This document shows positions 51,368 to 60,556 of a stretch of DNA of 64,000 nucleotides, one piece after another. Source of the DNA: an uncultured Candidatus Saccharibacteria bacterium (GTDB lineage Bacteria; Patescibacteriota; Saccharimonadia; Saccharimonadales; Saccharimonadaceae). Numbering within the stretch: the stretch's first letter is position 1; each line of letters begins with the position of its first letter. A model generated the notes under the pieces. It searched no databases. It was not told where the DNA came from and worked only from the letters and a program-made list of their open reading frames with translations. Position numbers and translations under genes: made by a program. The DNA lies in NCBI GenBank assembly GCA_937889535.1, contig CALBZW010000011.1, positions 1 to 64,000 of the forward strand, read 5' to 3'.

Positions 51368-51781
51368 CTATAGCGTCAAGTCGGTCGAGTGATAATCTTG
51401 GTAGTAGCGCGCCGCCTCAGCAGTAAACTTCAAGACGCAATAATCTGGGTCAGTATTATTTTCGTAAAAAATTGTGTCCATGTCGCGCCAAACCTCGTTT
51501 TTAATACTTTGGTCGCTCATTACTTCGACCGTACCGGTAAAAGCAACTCCGCGATATAATGGTCGGTCGTAAAAATATAATCCGGCCTTTGGATTCTGAA
51601 GTAGAGACTGAACTTTTTGTGACTCTGTATTCGTCGTCAGATAAAATTCTTTGATTCCCTGACGTTTGCGCGGATTCAGCATGGTACGGGTCGTCGGAAA
51701 CCCGTCAGCATTAATAAAGCTCAAGAAACAAACGTCCTGGTGATCAATCATTTTGGCAATAGTTGCCGGTAAATCTTCCAT
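51368..51781 (-). CDS. Pyridoxamine-phosphate-oxidase-fold (general stress 26-like) protein
   Basis: 137 residues. Split-barrel flavin/cofactor-binding fold: VCFLSFINADGFPTTRTMLN, FYLTTNTESQKVQSLLQNPK, KAGLYFYDRPLYRGVAFTGT. Members bind FMN or F420 and are linked to stress; the exact reaction is unknown. Single gene, TATAAT 6 nt before ATG (leaderless). Confidence 0.82.
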   Translation of the reverse strand: MEDLPATIAKMIDHQDVCFLSFINADGFPTTRTMLNPRKRQGIKEFYLTTNTESQKVQSLLQNPKAGLYFYDRPLYRGVAFTGTVEVMSDQSIKNEVWRDMDTIFYENNTDPDYCVLKFTAEAARYYQDYHSTDLTL

Positions 51782-51787
51782 AAGTTT

Positions 51788-51793
51788 ATTATA
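51788..51793 (-). promoter_or_regulatory. -10 box of the 51368-51781 gene (leaderless)
   Basis: TGCTATAAT, then 6 nt to ATG. Confidence 0.65.
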
Positions 51794-51829
51794 GCAGAAT
51801 TAGGTGACGTTAGTTTAATTTGGCGGGAG

Positions 51830-52495
51830 CTAAGAATACTTCCTTGGTTTAATCGGATGACGAATGACAGTCCTCAACTTATCGGCTTGACAGCGACGAG
51901 GATCGCTGAGATAAATTTCATGATGATAACGCGGATTTTTAATATCAAGTTCATAGCCTTGCTCGGTGGCATAGCTTAACATCGCAGCGACCGTACCCGG
52001 CTCGTCATCGTAAGACCCAATATGCATACATTGAACACAATCCCCCTCATCGTAAGGTAAAAACTCAACCCGGGAAAAGTCGCGCTTCTTCTGGGTAGCA
52101 GTCTGAATCGCCCAATCAAAATCGGCTTTGGTGACGAAATCAGGCAGACGAATTACAGAGATAAAGTTGAACTGGTCTTTTTTATTATAGTCGATAATAG
52201 CGGCTTCCCGATCGTCTTGTTGCTCGGCGAGCGCGTCTTGCCACCAGAAGCCTTCAAGCGGTGGGACGACATAATCGAAATAGCCTTCAATCCGGTGATC
52301 CGTCTTCTTGCTCATCTTGATAGTAAAAGCGATAGCGTAAAGTAGCTCGATAGATTGTTTATATTCTCCGTTTTCCGTATTCGGATCGCCGTGTCCGCGG
52401 ACAGCAAGATAATTCATTGGCGGGATAGTGATAATATGCGGGTGTTTCGCCGGAAGATAAAAATCTTTATATTCTTTCTTGTAGTCAAATGCCAT
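51830..52495 (-). CDS. GyrI-like small-molecule-binding domain protein
   Basis: 221 residues. Matches the COG4832 layout: YKKEYKDFYLPAKHPHIITI, MNYLAVRGHGDPNTENGEYK, YFDYVVPPLEGFWWQ, and a second half with HIGSYDDEPGTVAAMLSYAT followed by HHEIYLSDPRRC. These are GyrI/SOUL-type ligand-binding folds, soluble, sometimes with drug-hydrolase activity. No consensus ribosome site or promoter is visible directly upstream. Confidence 0.82.
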   Translation of the reverse strand: MAFDYKKEYKDFYLPAKHPHIITIPPMNYLAVRGHGDPNTENGEYKQSIELLYAIAFTIKMSKKTDHRIEGYFDYVVPPLEGFWWQDALAEQQDDREAAIIDYNKKDQFNFISVIRLPDFVTKADFDWAIQTATQKKRDFSRVEFLPYDEGDCVQCMHIGSYDDEPGTVAAMLSYATEQGYELDIKNPRYHHEIYLSDPRRCQADKLRTVIRHPIKPRKYS

Positions 52496-52555
52496 AATTT
52501 ATGCCTTTATATATTTTTGAAAAATGAGTTGAGTATTAAGGTATTAGTAGAGCGG

Positions 52556-53080
52556 TTAGGGCATTATTAAATCCTGAGCATAAGCATAGATCGAATCTCT
52601 AGGTGTTTGATATCTGATTTCATGGTAATAGTTGTTACGAAATATAAACAATATGAGCGTCAAAGATAGTATTATGGCAAGCGGAGCCACTAAAACACCA
52701 ACTACTACCTGCATTACGCGGCGCATCCTTTTAGCTGTAATAGACGGAATGGCATACTTATATAACGCAAAAAGTACCCCGATTAACAGGAGAACCGCTA
52801 GTATAATACCTGTACCGATAATCAAATTAGATTCTAGCCGCATACTCTTGGCTTGTTCTGCTTTCTGTTTGAGTTCTTGCCAATTCTCTGGCATACAGCA
52901 AAATCCCTCGTAGCCGATTAATGCCACTTGAAGGGCTTCGCTCCAAAGTGGTAGAAAGAATATGATGGGTAATAGCAATATAGTACACCAGGCCCACCAT
53001 GGACGTTTTGTTAGCTTGCTAGCATGAGGCTCGTCATTTTGCCTCCGAATGTGGTCTTTTTCTTTGACATCCTTCATCAT
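52556..53080 (-). CDS. Three-segment membrane protein
   Basis: 174 residues; not recognised. Charged N-terminus, then membrane segments WCTILLLPIIFFLPLWSEAL, LIIGTGIILAVLLLIGVLFA and VVVGVLVAPLAIILSLTLIL. A Cys pair GFCCMPENW lies in the first outside loop. The gene follows the rRNA unit and has a weak TATACT 11 nt before the ATG. Confidence 0.65.
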   Translation of the reverse strand: MMKDVKEKDHIRRQNDEPHASKLTKRPWWAWCTILLLPIIFFLPLWSEALQVALIGYEGFCCMPENWQELKQKAEQAKSMRLESNLIIGTGIILAVLLLIGVLFALYKYAIPSITAKRMRRVMQVVVGVLVAPLAIILSLTLILFIFRNNYYHEIRYQTPRDSIYAYAQDLIMP

Positions 53081-53107
53081 AATACCTTAGTAGTATAGCA
53101 TACCAAA

Positions 53108-53136
53108 AGACGAAAAGCCACCCGTTGGGGTGGCTT
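53108..53136 (-). terminator. rRNA operon terminator
   Basis: AAGCCACCC-loop-GGGTGGCTT stem followed by TTCGTCTTTT on the minus strand, just after 5S. Confidence 0.85.
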
Positions 53137-53146
53137 ACTCGTATAA

Positions 53147-53255
53147 TTTGGCACCTTGCTAGTTTCCCGCTTTCGGCAGTATAATCGCCGCTACTGGGCT
53201 TGACTTCTGTGTTCGGAATGGGAACAGGTATTTCCCCAGCGCTATGGGCACCAAG
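53147..53255 (-). rRNA. rrf: 5S rRNA
   Basis: About 109 nt. Terminal stem TTGGTGCC / GGTGCCAA and the conserved CCCATTCCGAACACAGAAGT region. It lies about 180 nt after 23S and has a possible promoter of its own in the spacer. Confidence 0.93.
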
Positions 53256-53335
53256 AAAGAGTTTCGGCTTCACGCAAAACCTTTGTTCTTGACGTCCATA
53301 CAACTAGCTAGTACAATGAAATGTAAAACTTCTTG

Positions 53336-53372
53336 CGGTGTTCCCGTGCTTTCGCACTGGTGTCGAACACCG
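53336..53372 (-). other. Hairpin in the 23S-5S spacer
   Basis: CGGTGTTC / GGAACACCG stem capped by GTGC-GAAA-GCAC (GNRA tetraloop); likely a processing or terminator-like structure. Confidence 0.6.
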
Positions 53373-53383
53373 GTTGTTAGTTA

Positions 53384-53412
53384 AGTATACCAAGTCACCA
53401 CGGTTTTTGCAA
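53384..53412 (-). promoter_or_regulatory. Possible separate 5S promoter
   Basis: TTGCAA (53407-53412), 17-nt spacer, TATACT (53384-53389), in the 23S-5S spacer. Confidence 0.5.
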
Positions 53413-53717
53413 TAGCCAAAACCCGATGACTTGAGCATAAAAAGGCGATGGATCAATTAGTACGCTTCGGCTCCATATGTTGCCATACTTCCACCTTGCG
53501 CCTATCAACCAGATCTTCTTTCTGGGATCTCATAGGGAATTCTTATCTTGGAGTGGGCTTCGCGCTTAATATGCTTTCAGCGCTTATCTCTTCCGAACAT
53601 AGCTACTCGGCAATGCAGCAGGTGGCCACAACCGATACACTAGAGGTTCGTTCAACTCGGTCCTCTCGTACTAGAGTCAAATCTCCTCAAAATTCCTAAC
53701 GATCATGCCGGATATAA

Positions 53718-53765
<48 letters not shown>

Positions 53766-53802
53766 CCGGCGAACAGCCGGACCCTTGGAAGGTGCTCCCC
53801 CT

Positions 53803-53838
<36 letters not shown>

Positions 53839-54581
53839 GCGCCGTCTATGTGAACTATTGGGCGCGATCAGCCTGTTATCCCCAGGGTAACTTTTATCCG
53901 TGTGCGCTGTCTTTCCCACGTAAATTGAACCGAAGTTCTATACAGCGGGTCATTTGCTCCCACTTTCGTGTCTGATTGGATTGTAGTCCTCACAGTCAAG
54001 CTGGCTTTTGCGCATACACTATCACTACGATTTCCATCCGTAGTTAGCCAACCTTTGAACGCCTCCGATACTCTTTAGGAGGCAACCGCCCCAGTTAAAC
54101 TACCCGCCATGCACGGTCCTCTTGGCGGATAACGTCAAGAGTGAGACTGCTAAAACACTCAGGGTGGTATTTCACCTACGACTCCACAAATACTGGCGTA
54201 TCTGCTTCAAAGTCTTCCACCTATGCTACACAAAATGTCCCAACAATCAATGCAAAGTTGTAGTAAAGCTCCATGGGGTCTTCTCGTCCTGGCATGATTA
54301 GACGGCATCTTTACCGCCAATGCACGTTCACCGAGGCCTTCGCCGAGACAGTGCCCACATGATTACTCCATTCGTGCAGGTCTGAACTTACCAGACAAGG
54401 AATTTCGCTACCTTAGGACGATCATAGTTATCGCCGCCGTTCATCGGGGCTTCAGTTCGAACCGTAAAGCTCTCCCCTTAACCTTCCGACACTGGGCAGG
54501 AGTCAGCCCCTATACATCCGCTTTCGCGTTAGCAGAGACCTATGTTTTTGGTAAACAGTTCCGTGGGCTCTTTAGCTGCGG

Positions 54582-54726
54582 CCCTCTCATCAAAATGACG
54601 ATCAAGCTGCTAAAGAGATAAGTGTCTCGACAAGATGATTCGATAAATATTATTAGGTACAACTACCATATTCATTCGTTCCGCCGAGAATCTCTCTAGC
54701 AAATCCTCATCTTAATGAGAGGGCAG
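54582..54726 (-). other. Expanded 23S helix (helix-63 region)
   Basis: Closing stem CCCTCTCAT / ATGAGAGGG with about 120 nt inside, just before the GGCCGCAG-like segment. Placement by comparison with remembered 23S sequences. Confidence 0.5.
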
Positions 54727-55850
54727 TCCTTATTCCGAAGTTACGGACGCTTTTTTGCCGAGTTCCTTAGCGAAGGTTCTCTCGTAGGTCTTAGTCTACT
54801 CGACTCGAGCACCTGTGTTGGTTTGCGGTACGGTAGGCAGCAGCATAAGTTAACCAGCTTTTCTAGCCAGCGCTTCACCCGGAATTAATGTTCCGAAGAA
54901 CACCTTTCACTCAATTCCAATTCCTTGGAACCTTGGACGGATAAACCATTAATCCGCTCCGGTCATTCGCCGTGAACTGTTAACAACTACTACCTGTACA
55001 GGAATATTAACCTGTTGTCCATCGCCTACGCTGATGCGCCTCGGCTTAGGACCGACTAACCCAGGGACAATTACTGTAGCCCTGGAAACCTTGCTCTTAC
55101 GACCGACAGGATTCTCACCTGTCTTATGGTTACTGATTCCAGCATTCTCACTTGATACCGCTCCACCAGACTTTCCAATCTGACTTCACCGCAATATCAA
55201 CGCTCCTCTACCACTATTACTATGACGTATCATAATAACAATCCATGTCTTCGGTTTAATACTTAGCCCCGTTACATTTTCCACGCAAAATCTCTTGACT
55301 AGTGAGCTGTTACGCACTCTTTAAATGAATGGCTGCTTCTAAGCCAACATCCTAGCTGTTTAAGAAACTTCACCTTGTTTCCCACTTAGTATTAATTAGG
55401 GACCTTAGACGATGGTCTGGGCTGTTTCCCTTTTGAGCGACGAGCTTAGCCCCGCCGTTCTGACTGCCGTGATTACACATTTGGTATTCGTAGTTTGATA
55501 GGGATGGGTACCGTTGCCGGCCCCAGACCCTTTCAGAGCTCTACCCCCAAATGCTACTACACAACGCTAGCCCTAAAGCTATTTCGAGGAGAACCAGCTA
55601 TCTCCGAGTTCGATTGGCATTTCACCGCTAACCACAAGTCATCCAAGCACTTTACTGCGTACCCTGGTTCGGTCCTCCACTGCGTGTTACCGCAGCTTCA
55701 ACCTGCTCATGGTTAGGTCACCCGGTTTCGGGTCTAATACTGCCGACTTGTCGCCCTATTCAGGCTCGCTTTCACTGTGGCTCCATCAATTGACTTAGCC
55801 TTGCCGACAACATTAACTCGCTGGATCGTTCTACAAAAAGCACGCCGTCA

Positions 55851-55935
55851 CACGCTAAACGCAACTCGCCACTCTTCACGTTACTGAGTAGCGAAACCTG
55901 CGGTTTCGCAAACGTCGTGAATTGCGTTTAGCGTG
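55851..55935 (-). other. Expanded 23S helix 25
   Basis: Arms CACGCTAAACGCAA / TTGCGTTTAGCGTG extend the short E. coli loop GCACGCTTAGGCGTG by about 70 nt. Confidence 0.65.
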
Positions 55936-56805
55936 CTCCGACACCTTGTAGGCACTGAGTTTCAGGATCTATTTCACTCCCCTCCCGGGGTTCTTTTCAC
56001 CTTTCCATCACTGTACTAGTTCGCTATCGATCAATCAATATATTTAGCCTTGGCAGGTGGTCCTGCCAGATTCAAACAGGGTTTCTCGTGCCCCGTCCTA
56101 CTTGAAAAAAGATATATAATGCCTCAAACCGTTTCGCATACAGGGCTTTCACCTTCTTTGGCGTTTCATTCCAAAAACTTCCGCTACGATTTGAAAGGTT
56201 TATATCATTATCTGCTCAGTTAACGCTGTCAGTTTATATGCTAGATTACCCATATAGAGTAGTCCAACATATAAATTATCTAATTTCGCAACCCCTTTCA
56301 TAACTCTGGCCGTTAAACCGTATGGTTATGTTAAGGTTTGGGCTGTTCCAATTTCGCTCGCCACTACTTTCGGAATCATTGGTTATTCTCTTTTCCTCAA
56401 CCTACTAAGATGATTCAGTTCGGCTGGTTCCCGTCTATTTACCCTATGTGTTCAGGTAAATGCAACACAACATGACTTGTGCTAGGTTTCCCCATTCGGA
56501 AATCCCCGGATCAATTCTCGTTCTCAGATCCCCGAGGCTTATCGCAGAGTTCCACGTCCTTCATCGGTATTGATTGTCAAGGCATCCACTATCAGTGCCC
56601 TTATGTACCTTTTTATGCATTGACTTAACTAACAATCGAGGTTCGATCGTCAATTCCGTCTACATTTTCATCGTTGTCTTCAAATTGTTAAACTGAAATT
56701 TTGGCATGATAATCTGGAATCTTTTAGAAGAATCCGATAGATTACCTCGCATGATTTCTATCGTAATACAGAGGTTGCTCTTCGCAACTTGCTTAACTGT
56801 TACTC

Positions 56806-56834
56806 AGTATATCGCACCCGTTCGACAAAGTCAA
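56806..56834 (-). promoter_or_regulatory. 23S rRNA promoter P1
   Basis: TTGACT (56829-56834), 17-nt spacer, TATACT (56806-56811). The leader includes TTTAACAATTTGAAGACAAC, resembling a boxA antitermination site. Confidence 0.75.
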
Positions 56835-56960
56835 CACTTTTTTTGAAGATTTTTGGACTTTTTCGGGTTTTCGGCCGACTTTTTGTCTGTAGCCGAAAGT
56901 TGTGCGGTATTTTTACGATTCAAAGGGTTAAATTTTGTATTTTTTCGCCCCTATAATTCT

Positions 56961-56989
56961 ATATTAGCATAGATTGGCTAGAATGTCAA
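56961..56989 (-). promoter_or_regulatory. 23S rRNA promoter P2
   Basis: TTGACA (56984-56989), 17-nt spacer, TAATAT (56961-56966). Confidence 0.65.
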
Positions 56990-56994
56990 TAGCT

Positions 56995-57023
56995 TTTATG
57001 GTTTAATTTATGGAATTTGTCAA
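56995..57023 (-). promoter_or_regulatory. 23S rRNA promoter P3
   Basis: TTGACA (57018-57023), 17-nt spacer, CATAAA (56995-57000); the weakest of the three. Confidence 0.4.
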
Positions 57024-57062
57024 TTTATGGTCAGGTTGGAAATATATCATAACGAGGATATG

Positions 57063-57106
57063 AAAAATCCCACACCGTGTACCCGAAGGTAGTTGGCGTG
57101 GGATTT
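57063..57106 (-). terminator. Terminator of helicase gene
   Basis: AAATCCCACGCC / GGTGTGGGATTT, 12-bp stem with one wobble, then TTTTTC on the minus strand. Confidence 0.85.
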
Positions 57107-57109
57107 GGA

Positions 57110-59179
57110 CTAGTTAGCTGCTTCTGTACTAGGACTGTCTGATAAAAGTTCTTCTAGCGCATCATGGTAACTACCATATCTATTGGTAAGCGTGCTGCAA
57201 TGGCATGTAGCCGTATTCTTGTTCCATTCGATCTGAGATGGCCTATGCCCAATTTTCTGATAGATTCGATGTGCGTCAACTTTAATCTCTTGTTCGGTAT
57301 ATTTACATCTCTTCTTTAGGTTACCTACTTCTATCCCCATATCCCGATAGACATCACCGTATTTTGCGTAAAACTTTTTGATCTGAGATTTTGTTGGCAT
57401 CGCTTCATCGGCTTCTAGCTGTGCGGTAGTCGGGATTTTGCCTCCCAATTCTTCAATCTTATGTGCGAGGGCGAGCTTAATACTTTCTTTGTTGTCGAAG
57501 ATTAATCTACTTTGAGGACACTTTTTCCTGGGTTTGCTGACTGGTTTTTTACTGGTGATCCCAGCAAGGTAATTAAAATCAGCAATCGTACCATATCGAT
57601 TAGATAAGGTACTCCAAGACGGAAACTTGGGGTTGCCTTCGATATCCTTCGTTGTAAGAGCTTTATGGCCCAATTCGAGCGCGTAGGCACGAGCCATAGA
57701 GAAGAGTCTATCTTCCGAGTCAACCTTGCTACGTTCACTTGATAAACGCTCATATTGTAGACCGGATGCGATGATAGCCTTTTTAAAACTCCCAAACCGT
57801 TTTTTCAGAGTACCATACACTGGTAGTTCAATATCTGCATCGAGAAAATCCGTATAGCTAAGACTCGTTTTCTTTAATTGCGACGCCAATTGCTGAATTG
57901 CGATGATACATTCATCGCATGTCCATTCTCTCCGGCTACGGACGGTTTCTAAAAGGGTGACAATATCCACTATGCGACTTTTGAATTCTGGAGTAGCAAT
58001 ACTTAATGTAAAATGTTCTCGAGATTCGGCATCACTTTCACCACGAGCGCCGACAGTATTTTTAGTGTGTCCTTGATAGTCAACTATGGTTCTTTGTAGT
58101 TCGAGGACAGTTTTAATCCGTTCGCAGTTGCCAGCAAAGTCCAAGACAAGCAGTTTTTCTTTCTCAGGAGAAAGGCGCGTGCCACGCCCAAGCTGCTGAT
58201 AGAAGACTGCTGGAGAGACTGTGTTACGTAAGAATACAATCATATTCGCATCGGGGACATCAATACCTTCATTTAACATTTGAACGGAGATTATTGTTCG
58301 TATTTTGCCGTGTTTAAAATCGTTGAGGGCGACATCATTTATAGCATTGCTCTGACGATTATGTACAATAGAGGCATCACCTCCAATAATAGTCGCGATT
58401 TTGCGCGCATGGCTGATCGTCTTACAAAAGATGATTGTTTTTGGAGTTTCTATTTCAGAAGAATACTCTTTCATGAGACGGACAATCTCCTCGTCACGTT
58501 TGGGAGCAAAAACCGTGCTGTTTAATTGCTTAATCGACAGGTGATGGTCTCCTTGGAGATAATTATCGAGATCATCTTGCGACAAGTCATCCAAAACTAG
58601 CCGATAGTCACACTCCGCGATCAAGCCGCGCTTCGTCGCCTCGACAAAGCCGAGCTCGTAAACCGGCTCACCGTAGATTTCTTCAATCTTCTGGCCATCG
58701 AGACGGTCAGGCGTCGCAGTCAAGCCGAGTAAGAACTCCGGCTGAAAATAGCGAACCGTTGGAAAATAGGTTCGCGCGTGGCTATGATGCGCTTCATCGA
58801 CAATAATGTAAGCGAACTCGTCCTTCGGAAAATTTTTACGATTGTCTTTCATGGTCTGAAAGGTCGCGAAAAGAAAATTCGTCGGACGCGTCGTCTTGTC
58901 ATAGTTGACATACATACCATAACTAAACTCTTCACCGAAATACTCCTGGAATTTTTCCTTCGTCTGGCGAAGGATTTTCTCAGAATGGCAAAGCACAAGT
59001 ACGCGGACGAACCGCTTATCGGCAAGATACTTCTCAACCGCGAAGGCCGAAGTATAAGTCTTACCGAGTCCACTCGCCATGACGACGAGGGCGCGTTTTT
59101 CGCCATTCGCAATCGCATTGTCAATTGCCGCTAAACATTCCTGCTGGTATTCCCTGGGTTTAATCTTCGGATTTTTCAT
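57110..59179 (-). CDS. SF2 DEAD/DEAH helicase with C-terminal HNH-associated repeats
   Basis: 689 residues. SF2 (UvrB/RecQ-like DEAH) helicase: REYQQECL, Walker A MASGLGKTYTS, DEAHH, TATPDR, and motifs V-VI SVQMLNEGIDVP and FYQQLGRGTRLSPEK. After residue 430 come at least four copies of a small repeat of the type P-x-x-S/G-T-L-x-x-R-F/Y-G-S (LPVYGTLKKRFGSF, FPSWSTLSNRYGTI, MPTKSQIKKFYAKYG, CHCSTLTNRYGSYHDAL). This matches homing-endonuclease-associated (HNH_repeat) modules thought to bind DNA. AAGGAGG precedes the ATG; a structured 175-nt leader lies upstream. Confidence 0.88.
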   Translation of the reverse strand: MKNPKIKPREYQQECLAAIDNAIANGEKRALVVMASGLGKTYTSAFAVEKYLADKRFVRVLVLCHSEKILRQTKEKFQEYFGEEFSYGMYVNYDKTTRPTNFLFATFQTMKDNRKNFPKDEFAYIIVDEAHHSHARTYFPTVRYFQPEFLLGLTATPDRLDGQKIEEIYGEPVYELGFVEATKRGLIAECDYRLVLDDLSQDDLDNYLQGDHHLSIKQLNSTVFAPKRDEEIVRLMKEYSSEIETPKTIIFCKTISHARKIATIIGGDASIVHNRQSNAINDVALNDFKHGKIRTIISVQMLNEGIDVPDANMIVFLRNTVSPAVFYQQLGRGTRLSPEKEKLLVLDFAGNCERIKTVLELQRTIVDYQGHTKNTVGARGESDAESREHFTLSIATPEFKSRIVDIVTLLETVRSRREWTCDECIIAIQQLASQLKKTSLSYTDFLDADIELPVYGTLKKRFGSFKKAIIASGLQYERLSSERSKVDSEDRLFSMARAYALELGHKALTTKDIEGNPKFPSWSTLSNRYGTIADFNYLAGITSKKPVSKPRKKCPQSRLIFDNKESIKLALAHKIEELGGKIPTTAQLEADEAMPTKSQIKKFYAKYGDVYRDMGIEVGNLKKRCKYTEQEIKVDAHRIYQKIGHRPSQIEWNKNTATCHCSTLTNRYGSYHDALEELLSDSPSTEAAN

Positions 59180-59252
59180 AGAAAATCCCCTCCTTTTCTA
59201 TTTTTGAATCTAGATTATACAGACTATAACAACTAACTTTTAAGGTACAGAT

Positions 59253-59351
59253 GCCTCGCAAATCTTGCGAGGCCGGTATTTAATGGATATACAAAATACC
59301 GGCGCTTTGACGGAATTCACCAAAGCTACAGGGGTAAAGTAAAACTACCCC
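59253..59351 (-). promoter_or_regulatory. Four tandem hairpins in the helicase leader
   Basis: In transcript order: GGGGTA/TACCCC (59331-59351), GCTTTG/CAAAGC (59304-59326), GCCGGTATTT/AAATACCGGC (59272-59303), GCCTCGCAA/TTGCGAGGC (59253-59273). They fill the leader between promoter 59360-59388 and the gene. Confidence 0.65.
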
Positions 59352-59359
59352 ATGTCTCC

Positions 59360-59388
59360 ATTGTAGCATAGAATTGCGTTTTTGTCAA
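59360..59388 (-). promoter_or_regulatory. Helicase promoter
   Basis: TTGACA (59383-59388), 17-nt spacer, TACAAT (59360-59365). Six nt later the RNA would begin ATG-GGG-TAG, a start codon followed almost at once by a stop. Confidence 0.75.
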
Positions 59389-59398
59389 GAGAATGTGG

Positions 59399-59977
59399 CT
59401 ATAGCCACTGGGCGACACCGCCATGGTGTGAGCAGGTACCGCGACGGCTTTGACTATAGCTATAGGAACCATCGCCACAGATAGCGGTCGCGCCGCCGGT
59501 GTTGTTGGAGCTAGGACGACAAACAGTCTGTCCGGTGGAATTAACATAGGTGCCGTTTTGGCAAGATGATTGAGGCGCAGTCTGTGGGGCGACATAGGTA
59601 CCATTCGCAACAACTTTATTGATCGGCTGCTTCGTAATTTCAGTGCTAATAGTCTCGCGCGCAGTCTCGACTCCATCGGTGTAGGTAACGCGGTAGGTAG
59701 TAGTCTGAATGCCATTAGCGCCTTCAGTGACGACTCTAGTCTTTCCCTTTTCTAGGCCGGGGTCGGTGGTAGTTGTAGTCTCAAATGGAATTTCGGTATC
59801 GCGAGCCTCAGTCTTGACTTCGACCTGAGGTGCCTGCTGGACGTAAGCAGGAGTAGTGTCGGCGTTAGAGTTAGCATTATTGATTGCGCCGCCAACGACG
59901 CCGGCTACACCGCAGCCACCAAGCAGGCTAATAATACCGACCGCAGCGGTGATATTTTGCTTTAATTTCAAAATCAT
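59399..59977 (-). CDS. Secreted/lipoprotein-like protein with G5 and DUF3761-like ends
   Basis: 192 residues. N-terminal export segment with a possible lipobox (IISLLGGC), a Thr/Glu linker, a G5-like domain (RVTYTDGVETARETISTEIT, KQPINKVVANGTYV), and a C-terminal Cys-rich stretch (AICGDGSYSYSQSRRGTCSH followed by HGGVAQWL) typical of DUF3761. Surface-located, function unknown. TACAAT ends 6 nt before the ATG. Confidence 0.82.
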   Translation of the reverse strand: MILKLKQNITAAVGIISLLGGCGVAGVVGGAINNANSNADTTPAYVQQAPQVEVKTEARDTEIPFETTTTTDPGLEKGKTRVVTEGANGIQTTTYRVTYTDGVETARETISTEITKQPINKVVANGTYVAPQTAPQSSCQNGTYVNSTGQTVCRPSSNNTGGATAICGDGSYSYSQSRRGTCSHHGGVAQWL

Positions 59978-59983
59978 GTGATT

Positions 59984-59989
59984 ATTGTA
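59984..59989 (-). promoter_or_regulatory. -10 box of lipoprotein-like gene (leaderless)
   Basis: TGTTACAAT, then 6 nt to ATG. Confidence 0.6.
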
Positions 59990-60012
59990 ACATAATATAC
60001 AGAATATATCAA

Positions 60013-60552
60013 CTATCGGATATTAAAATTATAAATCTCGGCATTCCGGAAATTAGGAATATTCCCGGCGGGGAGATCTTGAAGAATCATGGCAAAGCGT
60101 TTCATAAGACCATTGGAGCTAACAATGAGAATTGTGGCATCCCCGGGATACAGGTGCCGTAGATTCTGGAGGAAGTTCGCGGCACGGGCATGGAATTCGC
60201 GAATCGGCTCGACACCAAAGGCACTGGAATTAAGTTCTGGGTCAAGAAAATCAATCTCGTTATCAAACAGCGCCGTGGGTGAGCCACCCTCAAACTGACC
60301 GGCGTTACGTTCGCTAAGTAGATGATCAATAAGGACAGGCTGACCATCGGCAATAATTTCGGCGGTTTTACGCACGCGCTGGAGAGGTGAGGCGTAAATT
60401 ACATCAAATCTTAGCCCGCGCCCACGAATCTGATCGCGTAAGGACTCGGCCTGAGCGATTCCGGTCTGGTTTAGCGGGATATCAGACTGTCCCTGAAGGC
60501 GATCCGAGGCATTCCAATCAGTCTGACCATGACGAACGAAGTAGAGGTTCAT
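60013..60552 (-). CDS. Histidine phosphatase family protein, second His replaced
   Basis: 179 residues starting MNLYFVRHGQTDWN, the RHG motif of phosphoglycerate-mutase-like phosphatases. YASPLQRVRKTAEI and the general-acid Glu in LLSERNAGQFEGG are present. The C-terminal motif reads IVSSNGLMKRF where family members normally have SHG, so the second catalytic His appears to be Asn. Starts 4 nt after the Nudix stop; probably co-transcribed with the Nudix and aminopeptidase genes. Confidence 0.88.
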   Translation of the reverse strand: MNLYFVRHGQTDWNASDRLQGQSDIPLNQTGIAQAESLRDQIRGRGLRFDVIYASPLQRVRKTAEIIADGQPVLIDHLLSERNAGQFEGGSPTALFDNEIDFLDPELNSSAFGVEPIREFHARAANFLQNLRHLYPGDATILIVSSNGLMKRFAMILQDLPAGNIPNFRNAEIYNFNIR

Positions 60553-60556
60553 AGGA

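Noticed and set aside
7016..53080. A CRISPR array or toxin-antitoxin pair
   Set aside because: No regularly spaced short repeats and no recognisable toxin-antitoxin pair were found; the only exact long repeat is the 221-bp FISUMP duplicate.
55495..55716. Open frame of 73 codons within the rRNA region
   Set aside because: It lies antisense inside conserved 23S sequence and has no start signals.
55801..55940. 23S helix-25 extension as another copy of the in-gene element
   Set aside because: It has long arms but lacks the core hairpin and its conserved bases; it fits an ordinary extended helix 25.
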